Positions 35,424 through 43,967 of a DNA stretch of 64,000 nucleotides are shown here, in pieces. The stretch's first letter is position 1, and every line of letters starts with the position of its first letter. The notes under the pieces were generated by a model that saw only the letters and a program-made list of their open reading frames with translations, had not been told where the DNA came from and did no database searches. The DNA is from JBFMFR01 sp040752025 (GTDB lineage Bacteria; Chloroflexota; Anaerolineae; Anaerolineales; UBA4823). A program made the position numbers and the translations under genes. The stretch covers positions 76,884 to 140,883 of the forward strand of contig JBFMFR010000009.1 in the NCBI GenBank assembly GCA_040752025.1, written 5' to 3'.

Positions 35424-35429
35424 TTTGTT

Positions 35430-36176
35430 TCAGATAGATCGCAGCAACCCTGGTATCTCAGCCAGGGTTGCTGCACTGGCATCTGGGAAGATCGTGTCCA
35501 GGTGATCCCGGTTTCCAGGGGTATTTGCCCGGCGTGTAATCCAGATGCTGAAGATGTGAGCATGGCGTGCACCGAGAATATCCGCGCCCAGCTTATCCCC
35601 CACCATCACGGACTGTGATGGTGGGGTTTTCATTTGCTCCAGGGCTTTCCAGAAAATCTTGGGGTTAGGTTTGCGAACTCCTATTGCTGCTGAAGAAATA
35701 ATCACATCGAAGAAAGGTCGCGCTCCCAGCTTATCTACCAGCGCCTGTGTGTTGGCGTCATCAGCCGCATTTGAAACCAGGCCCAGGCGGTAACCTTGTT
35801 CCACGAGCAATCTCAATGTAGGCAGTGCGTCCAACTCGGGGATCCAATGTGCCTGAGTGACGGCATACATATCAGCCAAAGCCTTGATCAAGCTGGTTTC
35901 TGGAATGTCTGTCTGTTCCCAATCTGCCAACGTTTTCTTGAGCAAAAATAATGCCGTGTACTCGATGAATTCGGTATCGCGTTCCCGGTAATAAACCTCT
36001 AACCTCTCCCGATAATCATCGATAAAGCCTGGCTCAAGAGACAGTCCCAACCCCTGCAAACTACGCAATAACGCCTGGTGTGCTTGAAAAAATATTTCCG
36101 TCCAATCACCGTCAAAGTAAATCAGGGTATCTCCAAGATCAAAAAGAATTACTTCAAATCGACGTTTTCCCATCAT
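35430..36176 (-). CDS. HAD-superfamily hydrolase (IA-type phosphatase)
   Basis: A 248-residue cytoplasmic enzyme with HAD motifs: nucleophile Asp in FDLGDTL (about 11-17), motif II in LVSNAA, Lys of motif III in RKPNPKIF, and the acid motif IV in VMVGDKLGADILGA. A helical cap sits between motifs I and II, as in haloacid dehalogenase/phosphoglycolate phosphatase relatives. It is transcribed with, or after, the D-2-hydroxyacid dehydrogenase gene (11-base gap). The last codons contain a 13-base perfect stem (35441-35453 with 35462-35474). Substrate unknown. Confidence 0.9.
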   Translation of the reverse strand: MMGKRRFEVILFDLGDTLIYFDGDWTEIFFQAHQALLRSLQGLGLSLEPGFIDDYRERLEVYYRERDTEFIEYTALFLLKKTLADWEQTDIPETSLIKALADMYAVTQAHWIPELDALPTLRLLVEQGYRLGLVSNAADDANTQALVDKLGARPFFDVIISSAAIGVRKPNPKIFWKALEQMKTPPSQSVMVGDKLGADILGARHAHIFSIWITRRANTPGNRDHLDTIFPDASAATLAEIPGLLRSI

Positions 36177-36187
36177 CTCAACTTATA

Positions 36188-37210
36188 CTAATATCCCTTG
36201 TCCGGCTCATAAAGGTTCAACAGCGGGTACCCTGCCAGGAAACGCTGCAAATTCTCCGAGAACAAATCCAGAGCACGATCATTATAAAAAGGCGTAATAC
36301 CCGCCACATGTGGCGTCAGGATCACATTCGGCGTTTTCCACAAGGGGCTTTCTGGCGGCAAGGGCTCTTTCGAAAACACATCCAAGGCCGCACCTGCCAA
36401 ACGATGTTCCTTAAGCGCCGCAACCAATGCAGCATGGTCAACAACACCGCCGCGCGACACATCGACCAGGAATGCCGTGGGCTTCATAGCTGATAACACG
36501 CTCGCATCGATCAGGTTGCGCGTTTTTTCCGTGAGCGGTACAGTGATCACCAGGAAATCACACTCGCGCGCCATCGATCGAATCGCCTCAGCCGGGTATA
36601 AACGGTGAACCAGAGCGCCTTGCGGATCGCCCCACCCTTCCGGCGCATAACCACTTTCTTCTGGATGCATGGCATCGCGCTTTGTTGCTAATACCTGCGC
36701 CCCAAATGGCCTCAGCAACCAGGCTACCTGCCTGCCAATACTCCCGTATCCAACAATTCCCACTGTGCTGCCGCGTAATTCGCGTGGCCTGAAACGTTCC
36801 CAGCGATCTGCCGGCCATTCAGCCTTCTGCTGGTTGTCCATCAAATCTACAAAACGGTGCCCAAATGCTAACAACATCAACGCGACAAATTCTGCCGCTT
36901 TGGACGCGGCTGCACCGCTCAGGGTGGTGACGCGCAAGCCGGGTTTGTCGAGTATCGGCGCCCCCTCCACATGGCTGATGCCAGCCCAATGGAATTGTAT
37001 CCAACCCAGGTTCGGCGCCTGTTCAGGTGTAGGCAGCAGGCGATCCGTGTACAGCACATCTGCCGTGGCCCAAAATTCAGGCGCGATGTCTTCCACCTTT
37101 GTGGCTCGAATGGCGCGAATCTGCAGCCGTGAAGATAAACTCTCTAGCTGCTTGATTTGTTCTTCACTAAATGGCAAAGTAATCAGGATTTCAATCGTTG
37201 TTTCGCTCAT
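36188..37210 (-). CDS. D-isomer specific 2-hydroxyacid dehydrogenase
   Basis: A 340-residue NAD-dependent oxidoreductase. The Rossmann motif is GIVGYGSIGRQVAWLL, followed by an unusually long insert after its second strand (KRDAMHPEESGYAPEGWGDP). The catalytic Arg lies in DVSRGGVVD, Glu in DVFSKEPLP, and His in TPHVAGITP. ATG at 37210 is preferred because GGAAGGG precedes it; the ORF extends to 37258 with no support. Related enzymes reduce or oxidise 2-oxoacids such as glyoxylate, hydroxypyruvate or phosphoglycerate; which one is open. It pairs with the HAD gene. Confidence 0.92.
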   Translation of the reverse strand: MSETTIEILITLPFSEEQIKQLESLSSRLQIRAIRATKVEDIAPEFWATADVLYTDRLLPTPEQAPNLGWIQFHWAGISHVEGAPILDKPGLRVTTLSGAAASKAAEFVALMLLAFGHRFVDLMDNQQKAEWPADRWERFRPRELRGSTVGIVGYGSIGRQVAWLLRPFGAQVLATKRDAMHPEESGYAPEGWGDPQGALVHRLYPAEAIRSMARECDFLVITVPLTEKTRNLIDASVLSAMKPTAFLVDVSRGGVVDHAALVAALKEHRLAGAALDVFSKEPLPPESPLWKTPNVILTPHVAGITPFYNDRALDLFSENLQRFLAGYPLLNLYEPDKGY

Positions 37211-37349
37211 ATTAGCCCTTCCATTAACACCCCTATTGTACCGCGTCCAGGCGCGCAACCTCCCACAGGGTTGCGATCTCGAAAGATAGCGCCTGCGGGA
37301 GGCTGTCGAAGTTTGATCTATCCTATCTGCCTGGTTTCACCAGTAGACA

Positions 37350-40300
37350 TCACCGGGTTGCCAATGGCAGGTAGAAATGATAGGGGTAGATCGTATCCGA
37401 TAACAGATACACTTCCACATTATCCAGGCCCCAACTCTCTGTTGAAATACTGCCTAATTGCAACCCCGAAAAGTCAATTTGGATCGTATTTCCCGTATGC
37501 TGCATATCGTGCATCAGGTGATAGGTGGCATCCATCGTCACGCCGTTGTACTGGTAACACAACGTGTTCACAGCTACCGCGCCGGTCTGCGCAGCATAGA
37601 CGCTCCCCGGATATTCTCCAGGAAAGGCCTGCGAATAAGTGGGGTGCTTGATATTCGAGAAGGTTGTGTGCAACAAAGGATTCCCATCGATGCCCAACTG
37701 CCAGATATCGGGACCGTTCTGGGCGTTATTGCCATCCCAAGAGCGAATAATGAACAGATCGAAGACCACCCTCACCCACGAATGCGGCGGCAGTTCGCTC
37801 AAGGAAAGCGTCACCGTCTCCTGACCGAACTCACCCAGGAAGTACGTGCCACAGGGTGAAGTGGTCATGGTCGTCTTGCTCCATTCTGGTCCAGGATCAT
37901 CATCCAGCTCGTAGGAGCTCCACGTCTGCGGCAGATCGATCAGCGCCAGCACGGGATCGTGGTCGGTGGCGCGCTGCTTGTCGTCGAACTCGGCGTTGAC
38001 GTGCACCACATCCACATCCACGCCCATGGTCAGCAGCGCCTCGCTCACCAGGATGTGATCCAACGCCTGCATGTTGCCTTCATACGAATAGGTATAACGC
38101 TCGTTTTCAGGCAGCAGACCGTGCAGATCGGTCAGCACACCGCCCTTCAAGACATCCAACGGCGCCGAGAACTGGAAGTCGTTCAGATCGCCGACCACCA
38201 TCACCAGGGCGCTGGGATCCAGGGCCAGGATGCTGTCCACAAAATCGTTGACCACCTGGGCCTGCTGCAAGCGCTGCACTTCAGAAGCCAGTACAGGCGG
38301 CTGGAAGCGCCCGAACAAGGGCTGGTCGCCGCCCTTCGAGTTCAGGTGGTTGGCGATCACGAACAGCTTGCGCCCCAGGAAGACGAACTCGCCCACCACG
38401 GGTTTGCGGCTGTCATCGAAAGCCGTATGGGTTGGGTTGATGCGCCCGGGGCTGAGGGTCAGTTCTACTCCCGAAAGTCCGGGGACAGCCGCCGTAGCGG
38501 TGACTGCATCACCACCAGGCCGGTCCACGAAGGCCAGCCCACGGTCGGTGCGAAACATGAAGCCGACCCGGATGTTGCCGCCTGGGGCGCCGCCGTCCAT
38601 ATTGTCTAACGGATCAACGCTGCGATAGGCATACTGCGGCCCGCCCGCATCCAGGATGGCCTGGATCAGCTTTCCAAAGGTCAGGTTGGCTGCCACCGTG
38701 CCGTCGTCGGTTTCGCCGTTGTTATCCTGAATCTCTTCCACACCGATGATATCCGGAGCGCCCAGGTTGACCACGATCTGCTGGGCGTGCGCGGCGAACT
38801 TCGTATCGGGGTCGCCCGGATCGAGGTTCTCGACGTTGTAGGTAGCCACTGTAAGCTGCTCGCTCGTCGGCGTCAGGCTGGTTGTTTCAGCCTCCAGGTT
38901 ATCACTGTATGGCGGGAGCGCAACCGTGTTGAACAACTTGAAGTTTCGATAGGAGTAATCGATCACGCCGATGATCGGCCCGGTGAACTGCGCCCCCGAA
39001 TCCAGGAAAGGCGTCGAGCCGTAAAGGACATCGGTGACGATGATACGCTCCGGGTTGTAGTCGTCCGGCCGGATCACGATGCTGCCGCGCGGCGACAGCA
39101 ACGCGGCGTTCGCACCCTGGTCTGGCACTACCGTGATTTCCTTGCCCGAGCTGTAGTCCATGGTGGAGCCAACTACCAGGGCATCGTTCACCTGTACCAG
39201 CATGCCTTCCATGCTCTCGTAGAAATCGATACCGTCCAGCGATGGGTCGAAGACCCCATCATCTTCCACAGTGCCAAAGACGTCATCCTCGATCACTTGC
39301 GTCGGCTGCAACCTTCCACCAATGCCGATCACGACCGGCGCGGGCAGCGGATTCCCGCTCGAAATAAGCGTGATTGCCGTCGGGAACCTGATTTCCGTGA
39401 CCGACAAGTTGCCTGAAGCCGGGCCATCCTGGTAGTATTCAAACACGGTAGCGTCTACAGATACCAGATCGCCTACGCTCCGGCCGTGGGCGCTGCCCAC
39501 GTACACTAAGATGCCTTCCGAGGTGGCATCGTCTGCATCTGGGTTCGGGTCTTGCATGTAGAAGCTGGTCGAGCGCACCGCGGTGATCACGCCCTGCACT
39601 CCCGTCACCGCTCGACCGGTGAAGATCGAGTAGTGCCCTGCCCCCTGGATGTCGCGGATGTGCATGGCTGTATCCACCAGGGTCGGCAGCGGTGTACCGA
39701 AGGTGGAAGTAACAAAGTTGCTGGCTTTCACTGCGTAGGTGTCGTTATCGATCCACCCAGCCGCTCCTGGGGCAGCTACGCCAAAGTGAACGTCCACGCT
39801 GGCGTAAGGCGCCAGGCTCGCCACGTTCCATGTCACGATCCCGCCAGACTCCGAACCGCTATCGAGCGCATAGGCGAAAGTCGTCCCTGCCGGCACCACA
39901 TCCGTGATCACAACGCTGGTCAAAGCGTAATCAAAATCGTTTTTCACGGTGATGGTGTAATCCAGCACCCCGCCTGGAGCGACCAGCGTATCTGCAGCTT
40001 TGCTGATTTTCGGCGCGTACACGCGCAATTTGATGTCTGCATCCGAACGCGGCTCTATTTTGTAATCATCGAAGTCATAGAAGCCGATGCCGCGGATGAA
40101 AACGTATTCATCCCCCAGTGTAGGCTCGTACGTCAGCGGGTTGCCCGAGGCGCCCATATCGTCACCCCGCGTCGGGCCTGTGCCATCATCGAACGCCCAG
40201 TTGCCATAGCCCAGGTTTTCGTCGGTCACAATCGCATCGTGGAACTCGATGAACACGCTCTCCCAACCCTCCGCTACGGCTGCATTGCCTGTAGCAAAAT

Positions 40301-42647
40301 CGTGGGTGGTAACCACATCTGGCCCCGGCACCGGGTTGCCTGTGCTCAGAACAGTAACATTAGTCGCGCCATCCACCTGCAACTCTGTCAAGCCATAGTA
40401 TTCATACACTCGGCCAAAGGCGCGCACCTCGGTTCCTGGCGGAGCGCTGAGCGTTGAAAAGTTCCCCGTAGATGCGTACAACTGCAAGCCGCTGTATGGC
40501 CCACCCGCCGGGTCCTCGATGATCATGACGCGAGAGCTGCTATCCAGGTCGCCCGGCTCCGCTGTGACGATGCCTTCTACGTAAACCCACTGTCCAGCTA
40601 ACGGCGAGGCGTCGTTGGCCTCAGGATCGACCACGAACTGGATATCGTGAATCGGAGTGATTTGATGGGCCGTCGTCTCGGCCTCAGACGTATTGGTGTC
40701 CGGATCATCGCCTGGCAAGGAGGTGGTAAACTCTGCCAGGTTGGTCAGCAGCGTGCCATCACTAACGCCGCTGTCGACGTGCACCGTCAGGTTGAAAGTC
40801 ACCGTTGTCCCCGCTGCAACGCTGCCTACCGTCCAAACCAATGGCCCTGCGCCGCCCATGCTGCAGCCCGTGCAGGTATATCCGCTGTCGTCAGTCACAT
40901 AGGTGACCCCGGCCGGCAAAGTGTCGGTCAGCTCCACATCGTCCGCCGCTACGCCAGCCGTGTTCTCCAGTGAGATCTCGTAAACCATGTCTTCGCCAAC
41001 GAGCACATCCTCTGGACCAGTCTTCGTAACGATCAGATCCGCAACGATATCACCAAAAGTCTGGCAGCTATTCACCAGGCCGCGCGAATGCACAGATGGG
41101 GCCGTCCAGATGAACTCCTCGTAGACGGTTCCAGTGCCGCACAACTGCAGCGATAAACCATCTGGCTCCGAGCCTGCCTCAGAAACCCCAATATCGACGC
41201 TGGTCTTCCCGGCGGCAACGCCGTTCGTCGCTGTGAAAGAGCCTTCGTAGCTCAAGAACTGCACCACATTGCTGCTGGCATCCACCAGGGCGATCCCATC
41301 CGGAGACCCGTTTTGTAACCCAACGAGATCGTACCACAGTGTGCCATAGCCGTTCTGCTGATTCGGGATTGTTCCAGTCAAATTGATGATCGGCGTGTAG
41401 GTGACTCCACCGTTCCCATTGTAGGGCACCAACTGCCAGCCGCTCAAGTCCGTCCCCGCCGGGCCAGCCACCTCGATCCCCTCATTCGCATCCGCACCCC
41501 CATCGTCATAGTGAATCTCATTGATGAAAATGGTTGTTGGAAAAGTCTGGCAGCTATTCACCAGGCCGCGCGAATGCGTAGATGGGCCCGTCCAGGTGAA
41601 CTCCTCGTAGAACATTCCAATGCCGCACAACTGCAGCGATAGGCCATCCGCCTCTGAGCCCGTCTCAGAAACCCCAATATTCGTGCTGGTCATCCCGTTA
41701 GCCGGACCGTTCGTAGCCGCGAACGAACCCTCATAACTCAGGAACTGCACCACCACATCCCCGGGTGCTACCAACGCAATCCCATCCGGAGCCCCGTTTT
41801 GTAACCCAACGAGGTCGTACCAGAGTGTACCGTAACCGTTCTGCTGATTCGGGATTGTTCCAGTCAAATTGATGATCGGTGTGTAGGTGACTCCACCGTT
41901 TCCATTGTAGGGCACCAACTGCCAGCCGCTCAAGTCCGTCCCCGCTGGACCAGCCACCTCGATCCCCTCGTTCGCATCCGCGCCCCCATCGTCATAGTGA
42001 ATCTCGTTGATGAAAACTTGCGTGCCGAAGCTCTGGCAGCTATTTACCAGGCTGCGCGAATGTGCAGATGGGGCCGTCCAGGTGAACTCCTGGTATAAAG
42101 TCCCAGCGCCGCACAACTGCAGCGATTGGCCCACCGCCTCCGTGCCTGCTTCAGCAACCCCGATGTCGACGCTGGTTATCCCACTGGCAACGCCATTCGT
42201 CGCGGTAAACGAACCCTCATAACTCAGGAACTGCACCACGGCGCTGCTCGCATTCACCAACGCAATCCCATCCGGGGCTCCGTTCTGCAGTCCAGTCAGC
42301 GCAAACCACAACGTGCCGTATCCGTTCTGCTGGTCCGGGATCGTCCCGGTCAGGTTGACGATGGGCGTGTAAGACGCGCCGCCGTTCCCATTGTAGGGCA
42401 CCAACTGCCAACCGCTCAAGTCCGTCCCCGCCGGGCCAGCGATCTCGATGCCCTCATCGACATCTCCGCCTGTGTTGTCATAGTGAATCTCACTGATGAA
42501 GACGGCTACACTTGCCAGCGGAGCGTACGCCTCTTTCTCGCTGGCCTGCGCTTTTCCGCCAGAGGCGGTGGCGAACGTCATCAACACGAGGTTGATGACC
42601 ACTAACAAACCCAATACCTGGGATCTGCGATGATAAAAAGACTTCAT
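37350..42647 (-). CDS. Giant secreted protein: lamin-tail repeats, DUF11 repeats and ExeM-like nuclease
   Basis: A 1765-residue secreted protein. A signal peptide (LLVVINLVLMTFATASG) is followed by three near-identical lamin-tail domains of 162 residues each (about 30-540; FINEIHYDDGGADANEGIEV, YNGNGG, HSRGLVNSCQ), a DUF11 repeat (LPAGVTYVTDDSGYTCTGC), OB-like/YhcR-type segments, a second DUF11 repeat (KISKAADTLVAPGG), and an endonuclease/exonuclease/phosphatase domain (about 1240-1570) with TYNVENLD, GVEEIQD, ANHLNSKGG, GDLNDF and DHDPVLALID. The last region is beta-rich and ends in FYLPLATR. The ATG at 42647 has a perfect GGAGGTGA upstream. It likely degrades extracellular DNA for phosphate or carbon. 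Confidence 0.9.
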   Translation of the reverse strand: MKSFYHRRSQVLGLLVVINLVLMTFATASGGKAQASEKEAYAPLASVAVFISEIHYDNTGGDVDEGIEIAGPAGTDLSGWQLVPYNGNGGASYTPIVNLTGTIPDQQNGYGTLWFALTGLQNGAPDGIALVNASSAVVQFLSYEGSFTATNGVASGITSVDIGVAEAGTEAVGQSLQLCGAGTLYQEFTWTAPSAHSRSLVNSCQSFGTQVFINEIHYDDGGADANEGIEVAGPAGTDLSGWQLVPYNGNGGVTYTPIINLTGTIPNQQNGYGTLWYDLVGLQNGAPDGIALVAPGDVVVQFLSYEGSFAATNGPANGMTSTNIGVSETGSEADGLSLQLCGIGMFYEEFTWTGPSTHSRGLVNSCQTFPTTIFINEIHYDDGGADANEGIEVAGPAGTDLSGWQLVPYNGNGGVTYTPIINLTGTIPNQQNGYGTLWYDLVGLQNGSPDGIALVDASSNVVQFLSYEGSFTATNGVAAGKTSVDIGVSEAGSEPDGLSLQLCGTGTVYEEFIWTAPSVHSRGLVNSCQTFGDIVADLIVTKTGPEDVLVGEDMVYEISLENTAGVAADDVELTDTLPAGVTYVTDDSGYTCTGCSMGGAGPLVWTVGSVAAGTTVTFNLTVHVDSGVSDGTLLTNLAEFTTSLPGDDPDTNTSEAETTAHQITPIHDIQFVVDPEANDASPLAGQWVYVEGIVTAEPGDLDSSSRVMIIEDPAGGPYSGLQLYASTGNFSTLSAPPGTEVRAFGRVYEYYGLTELQVDGATNVTVLSTGNPVPGPDVVTTHDFATGNAAVAEGWESVFIEFHDAIVTDENLGYGNWAFDDGTGPTRGDDMGASGNPLTYEPTLGDEYVFIRGIGFYDFDDYKIEPRSDADIKLRVYAPKISKAADTLVAPGGVLDYTITVKNDFDYALTSVVITDVVPAGTTFAYALDSGSESGGIVTWNVASLAPYASVDVHFGVAAPGAAGWIDNDTYAVKASNFVTSTFGTPLPTLVDTAMHIRDIQGAGHYSIFTGRAVTGVQGVITAVRSTSFYMQDPNPDADDATSEGILVYVGSAHGRSVGDLVSVDATVFEYYQDGPASGNLSVTEIRFPTAITLISSGNPLPAPVVIGIGGRLQPTQVIEDDVFGTVEDDGVFDPSLDGIDFYESMEGMLVQVNDALVVGSTMDYSSGKEITVVPDQGANAALLSPRGSIVIRPDDYNPERIIVTDVLYGSTPFLDSGAQFTGPIIGVIDYSYRNFKLFNTVALPPYSDNLEAETTSLTPTSEQLTVATYNVENLDPGDPDTKFAAHAQQIVVNLGAPDIIGVEEIQDNNGETDDGTVAANLTFGKLIQAILDAGGPQYAYRSVDPLDNMDGGAPGGNIRVGFMFRTDRGLAFVDRPGGDAVTATAAVPGLSGVELTLSPGRINPTHTAFDDSRKPVVGEFVFLGRKLFVIANHLNSKGGDQPLFGRFQPPVLASEVQRLQQAQVVNDFVDSILALDPSALVMVVGDLNDFQFSAPLDVLKGGVLTDLHGLLPENERYTYSYEGNMQALDHILVSEALLTMGVDVDVVHVNAEFDDKQRATDHDPVLALIDLPQTWSSYELDDDPGPEWSKTTMTTSPCGTYFLGEFGQETVTLSLSELPPHSWVRVVFDLFIIRSWDGNNAQNGPDIWQLGIDGNPLLHTTFSNIKHPTYSQAFPGEYPGSVYAAQTGAVAVNTLCYQYNGVTMDATYHLMHDMQHTGNTIQIDFSGLQLGSISTESWGLDNVEVYLLSDTIYPYHFYLPLATR
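41061..42518 (-). repeat. Three tandem 486-bp repeats in the giant secreted protein gene
   Basis: The block boundary word CTGGCAGCTA recurs at 41061, 41547 and 42033, an exact 486-bp (162-codon) period. The second and third encoded copies are nearly identical; the one nearest the N terminus is more divergent, so the array probably grew by recent duplication. Confidence 0.88.
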
Positions 42648-42797
42648 TTCTTCACCTCCATGAAGCGAAAATAAAAATCGGCCAGGCAACCCAAAAGGTC
42701 ACCCGCCGAAACGTCAAGCTGGCTGGTTGGACATTCGTATCTGGAGACAAGCCGACCCTACCATGCTAGGATTAGCATAACTAGATTCTGGACAAAT

Positions 42798-42832
42798 GAA
42801 AAGTGACAATCTTCCCAGATTTGTCACTTTTC
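42798..42832 (-). terminator. Terminator of the lacI-galT cluster
   Basis: GAAAAGTGACAA (42798-42809) and TTGTCACTTTTC (42821-42832) make a 12-base perfect stem in the gap between galT and the giant secreted protein gene. On the minus strand it is followed by a T-rich run. The rest of 42648-42881 shows no gene. Confidence 0.65.
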
Positions 42833-42881
42833 CAGAAATTGCTATCGATCCGTTTCCTCCATCCTATTTTGCCTGGCGGCT

Positions 42882-43937
42882 TCACGTGCTCGTTCTGTAA
42901 TGCACCTCACCCAGCTCGCGCAGCCGCCCGGCGGCGGTTTCGGGCGTCAGGTCGCGCTGCGGCATGCCCAACATTTCAAAGCCCACCATGAACTTGCGCA
43001 CGGTGGCGCTGCGCAGCAGCGGCGGGTAGAAATGAGCGTGCAGGTGATTCTCGGAATGCTCCCCTCCATCCGTAGGAGCCTGGTGAAAACCCATCGAATA
43101 GGGGAACGAAATCTCGAACAGGTTGTCGTAGCGCGCCGTCACTTTCCGTAGCACATCCGCCAGCCCGGTGATCTCGGCCTCGCCCAGGTCGGGCAAAGAG
43201 CCAACATGGCGATTCGAGATTACCAGGATTTCGAAAGGCCAGATCGCCCAGAAGGGCACCACCGCGGTAAAGTACTGGTTTGCGCACACCACTCTTTCGC
43301 CGCTGGCTCGCTCGGCAGCCACGTAATCACACAACAGACAGGATCCATGTTCTTTCTCATACTCAGCCAGGCTGGCGATCTCTTTGGCGGGCTCGTTGGG
43401 CAGGTAGCTGGTCGCCCAAATCTGGCTGTGCGGGTGCGGGTTGGAACAGCCCATCATCGCCCCCTTATTCTCGAACACCTGCACGTACTGGATGAAATCC
43501 ATCTCACCCAGGTCGCGAGTTTGATCACTCCAGGTGCGCAGCACCGCCTCGACCTCCGCCAACGAAAGCTCGGGCAGGGTCAGATCGTGGCGCGGAGAGA
43601 AACACACTACCCGGCAAATCCCAGACGAAGCCCGGGAACGGAAAATGGGCGAATCGGGATTAAATATCGTCTCTTCTGGCTCAGGCAGCAGCAAAGCCGG
43701 GAAATCGTTGTCGAAGACGAACGTGCCCTCGTACTTTGGATTATATTTTCCCCCCGCGCGTTCGTTGCCAGGGCACAGGTAACAGGTTGGGTCATAGGCC
43801 GGCAGGTTCTCCGGCGGCGCCTTCTCCACCTGGCCCAGCCACGGGCGCTTGGCGCGGTGTGGCGAAACCAACACCCATTCACGCGTCAATGGGTTATAGC
43901 GTCGATGAGGCACTTCTCGAAACATTTCAGGCAGCAT
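42882..43937 (-). CDS. galT: Galactose-1-phosphate uridylyltransferase
   Basis: Leloir-pathway enzyme that swaps UDP between UDP-glucose and galactose-1-phosphate. The 351-residue protein has the N-terminal block RRYNPLTREWVLVSPHRAKR, a zinc-site pair (CYLCPGN) and the active-site motif NPHPHSQIWA with the nucleophilic His. A second Cys pair (CLLCDYV) follows. ATG at 43937 is chosen since GAGGG lies upstream; TTG at 43955 is weaker. It sits at the end of the run that starts with the LacI regulator and sugar importer 2, so that importer may carry a galactose-containing sugar. galK and galE are not in the window. Confidence 0.93.
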   Translation of the reverse strand: MLPEMFREVPHRRYNPLTREWVLVSPHRAKRPWLGQVEKAPPENLPAYDPTCYLCPGNERAGGKYNPKYEGTFVFDNDFPALLLPEPEETIFNPDSPIFRSRASSGICRVVCFSPRHDLTLPELSLAEVEAVLRTWSDQTRDLGEMDFIQYVQVFENKGAMMGCSNPHPHSQIWATSYLPNEPAKEIASLAEYEKEHGSCLLCDYVAAERASGERVVCANQYFTAVVPFWAIWPFEILVISNRHVGSLPDLGEAEITGLADVLRKVTARYDNLFEISFPYSMGFHQAPTDGGEHSENHLHAHFYPPLLRSATVRKFMVGFEMLGMPQRDLTPETAAGRLRELGEVHYRTST

Positions 43938-43967
43938 GGTTGATCCCTCGGCCAAACAAATCTTACA

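Noticed and set aside
39552..40457. 301-residue open frame antisense to the giant secreted protein
   Set aside because: Shadow frame; the opposite strand has clear DUF11 and nuclease domains.
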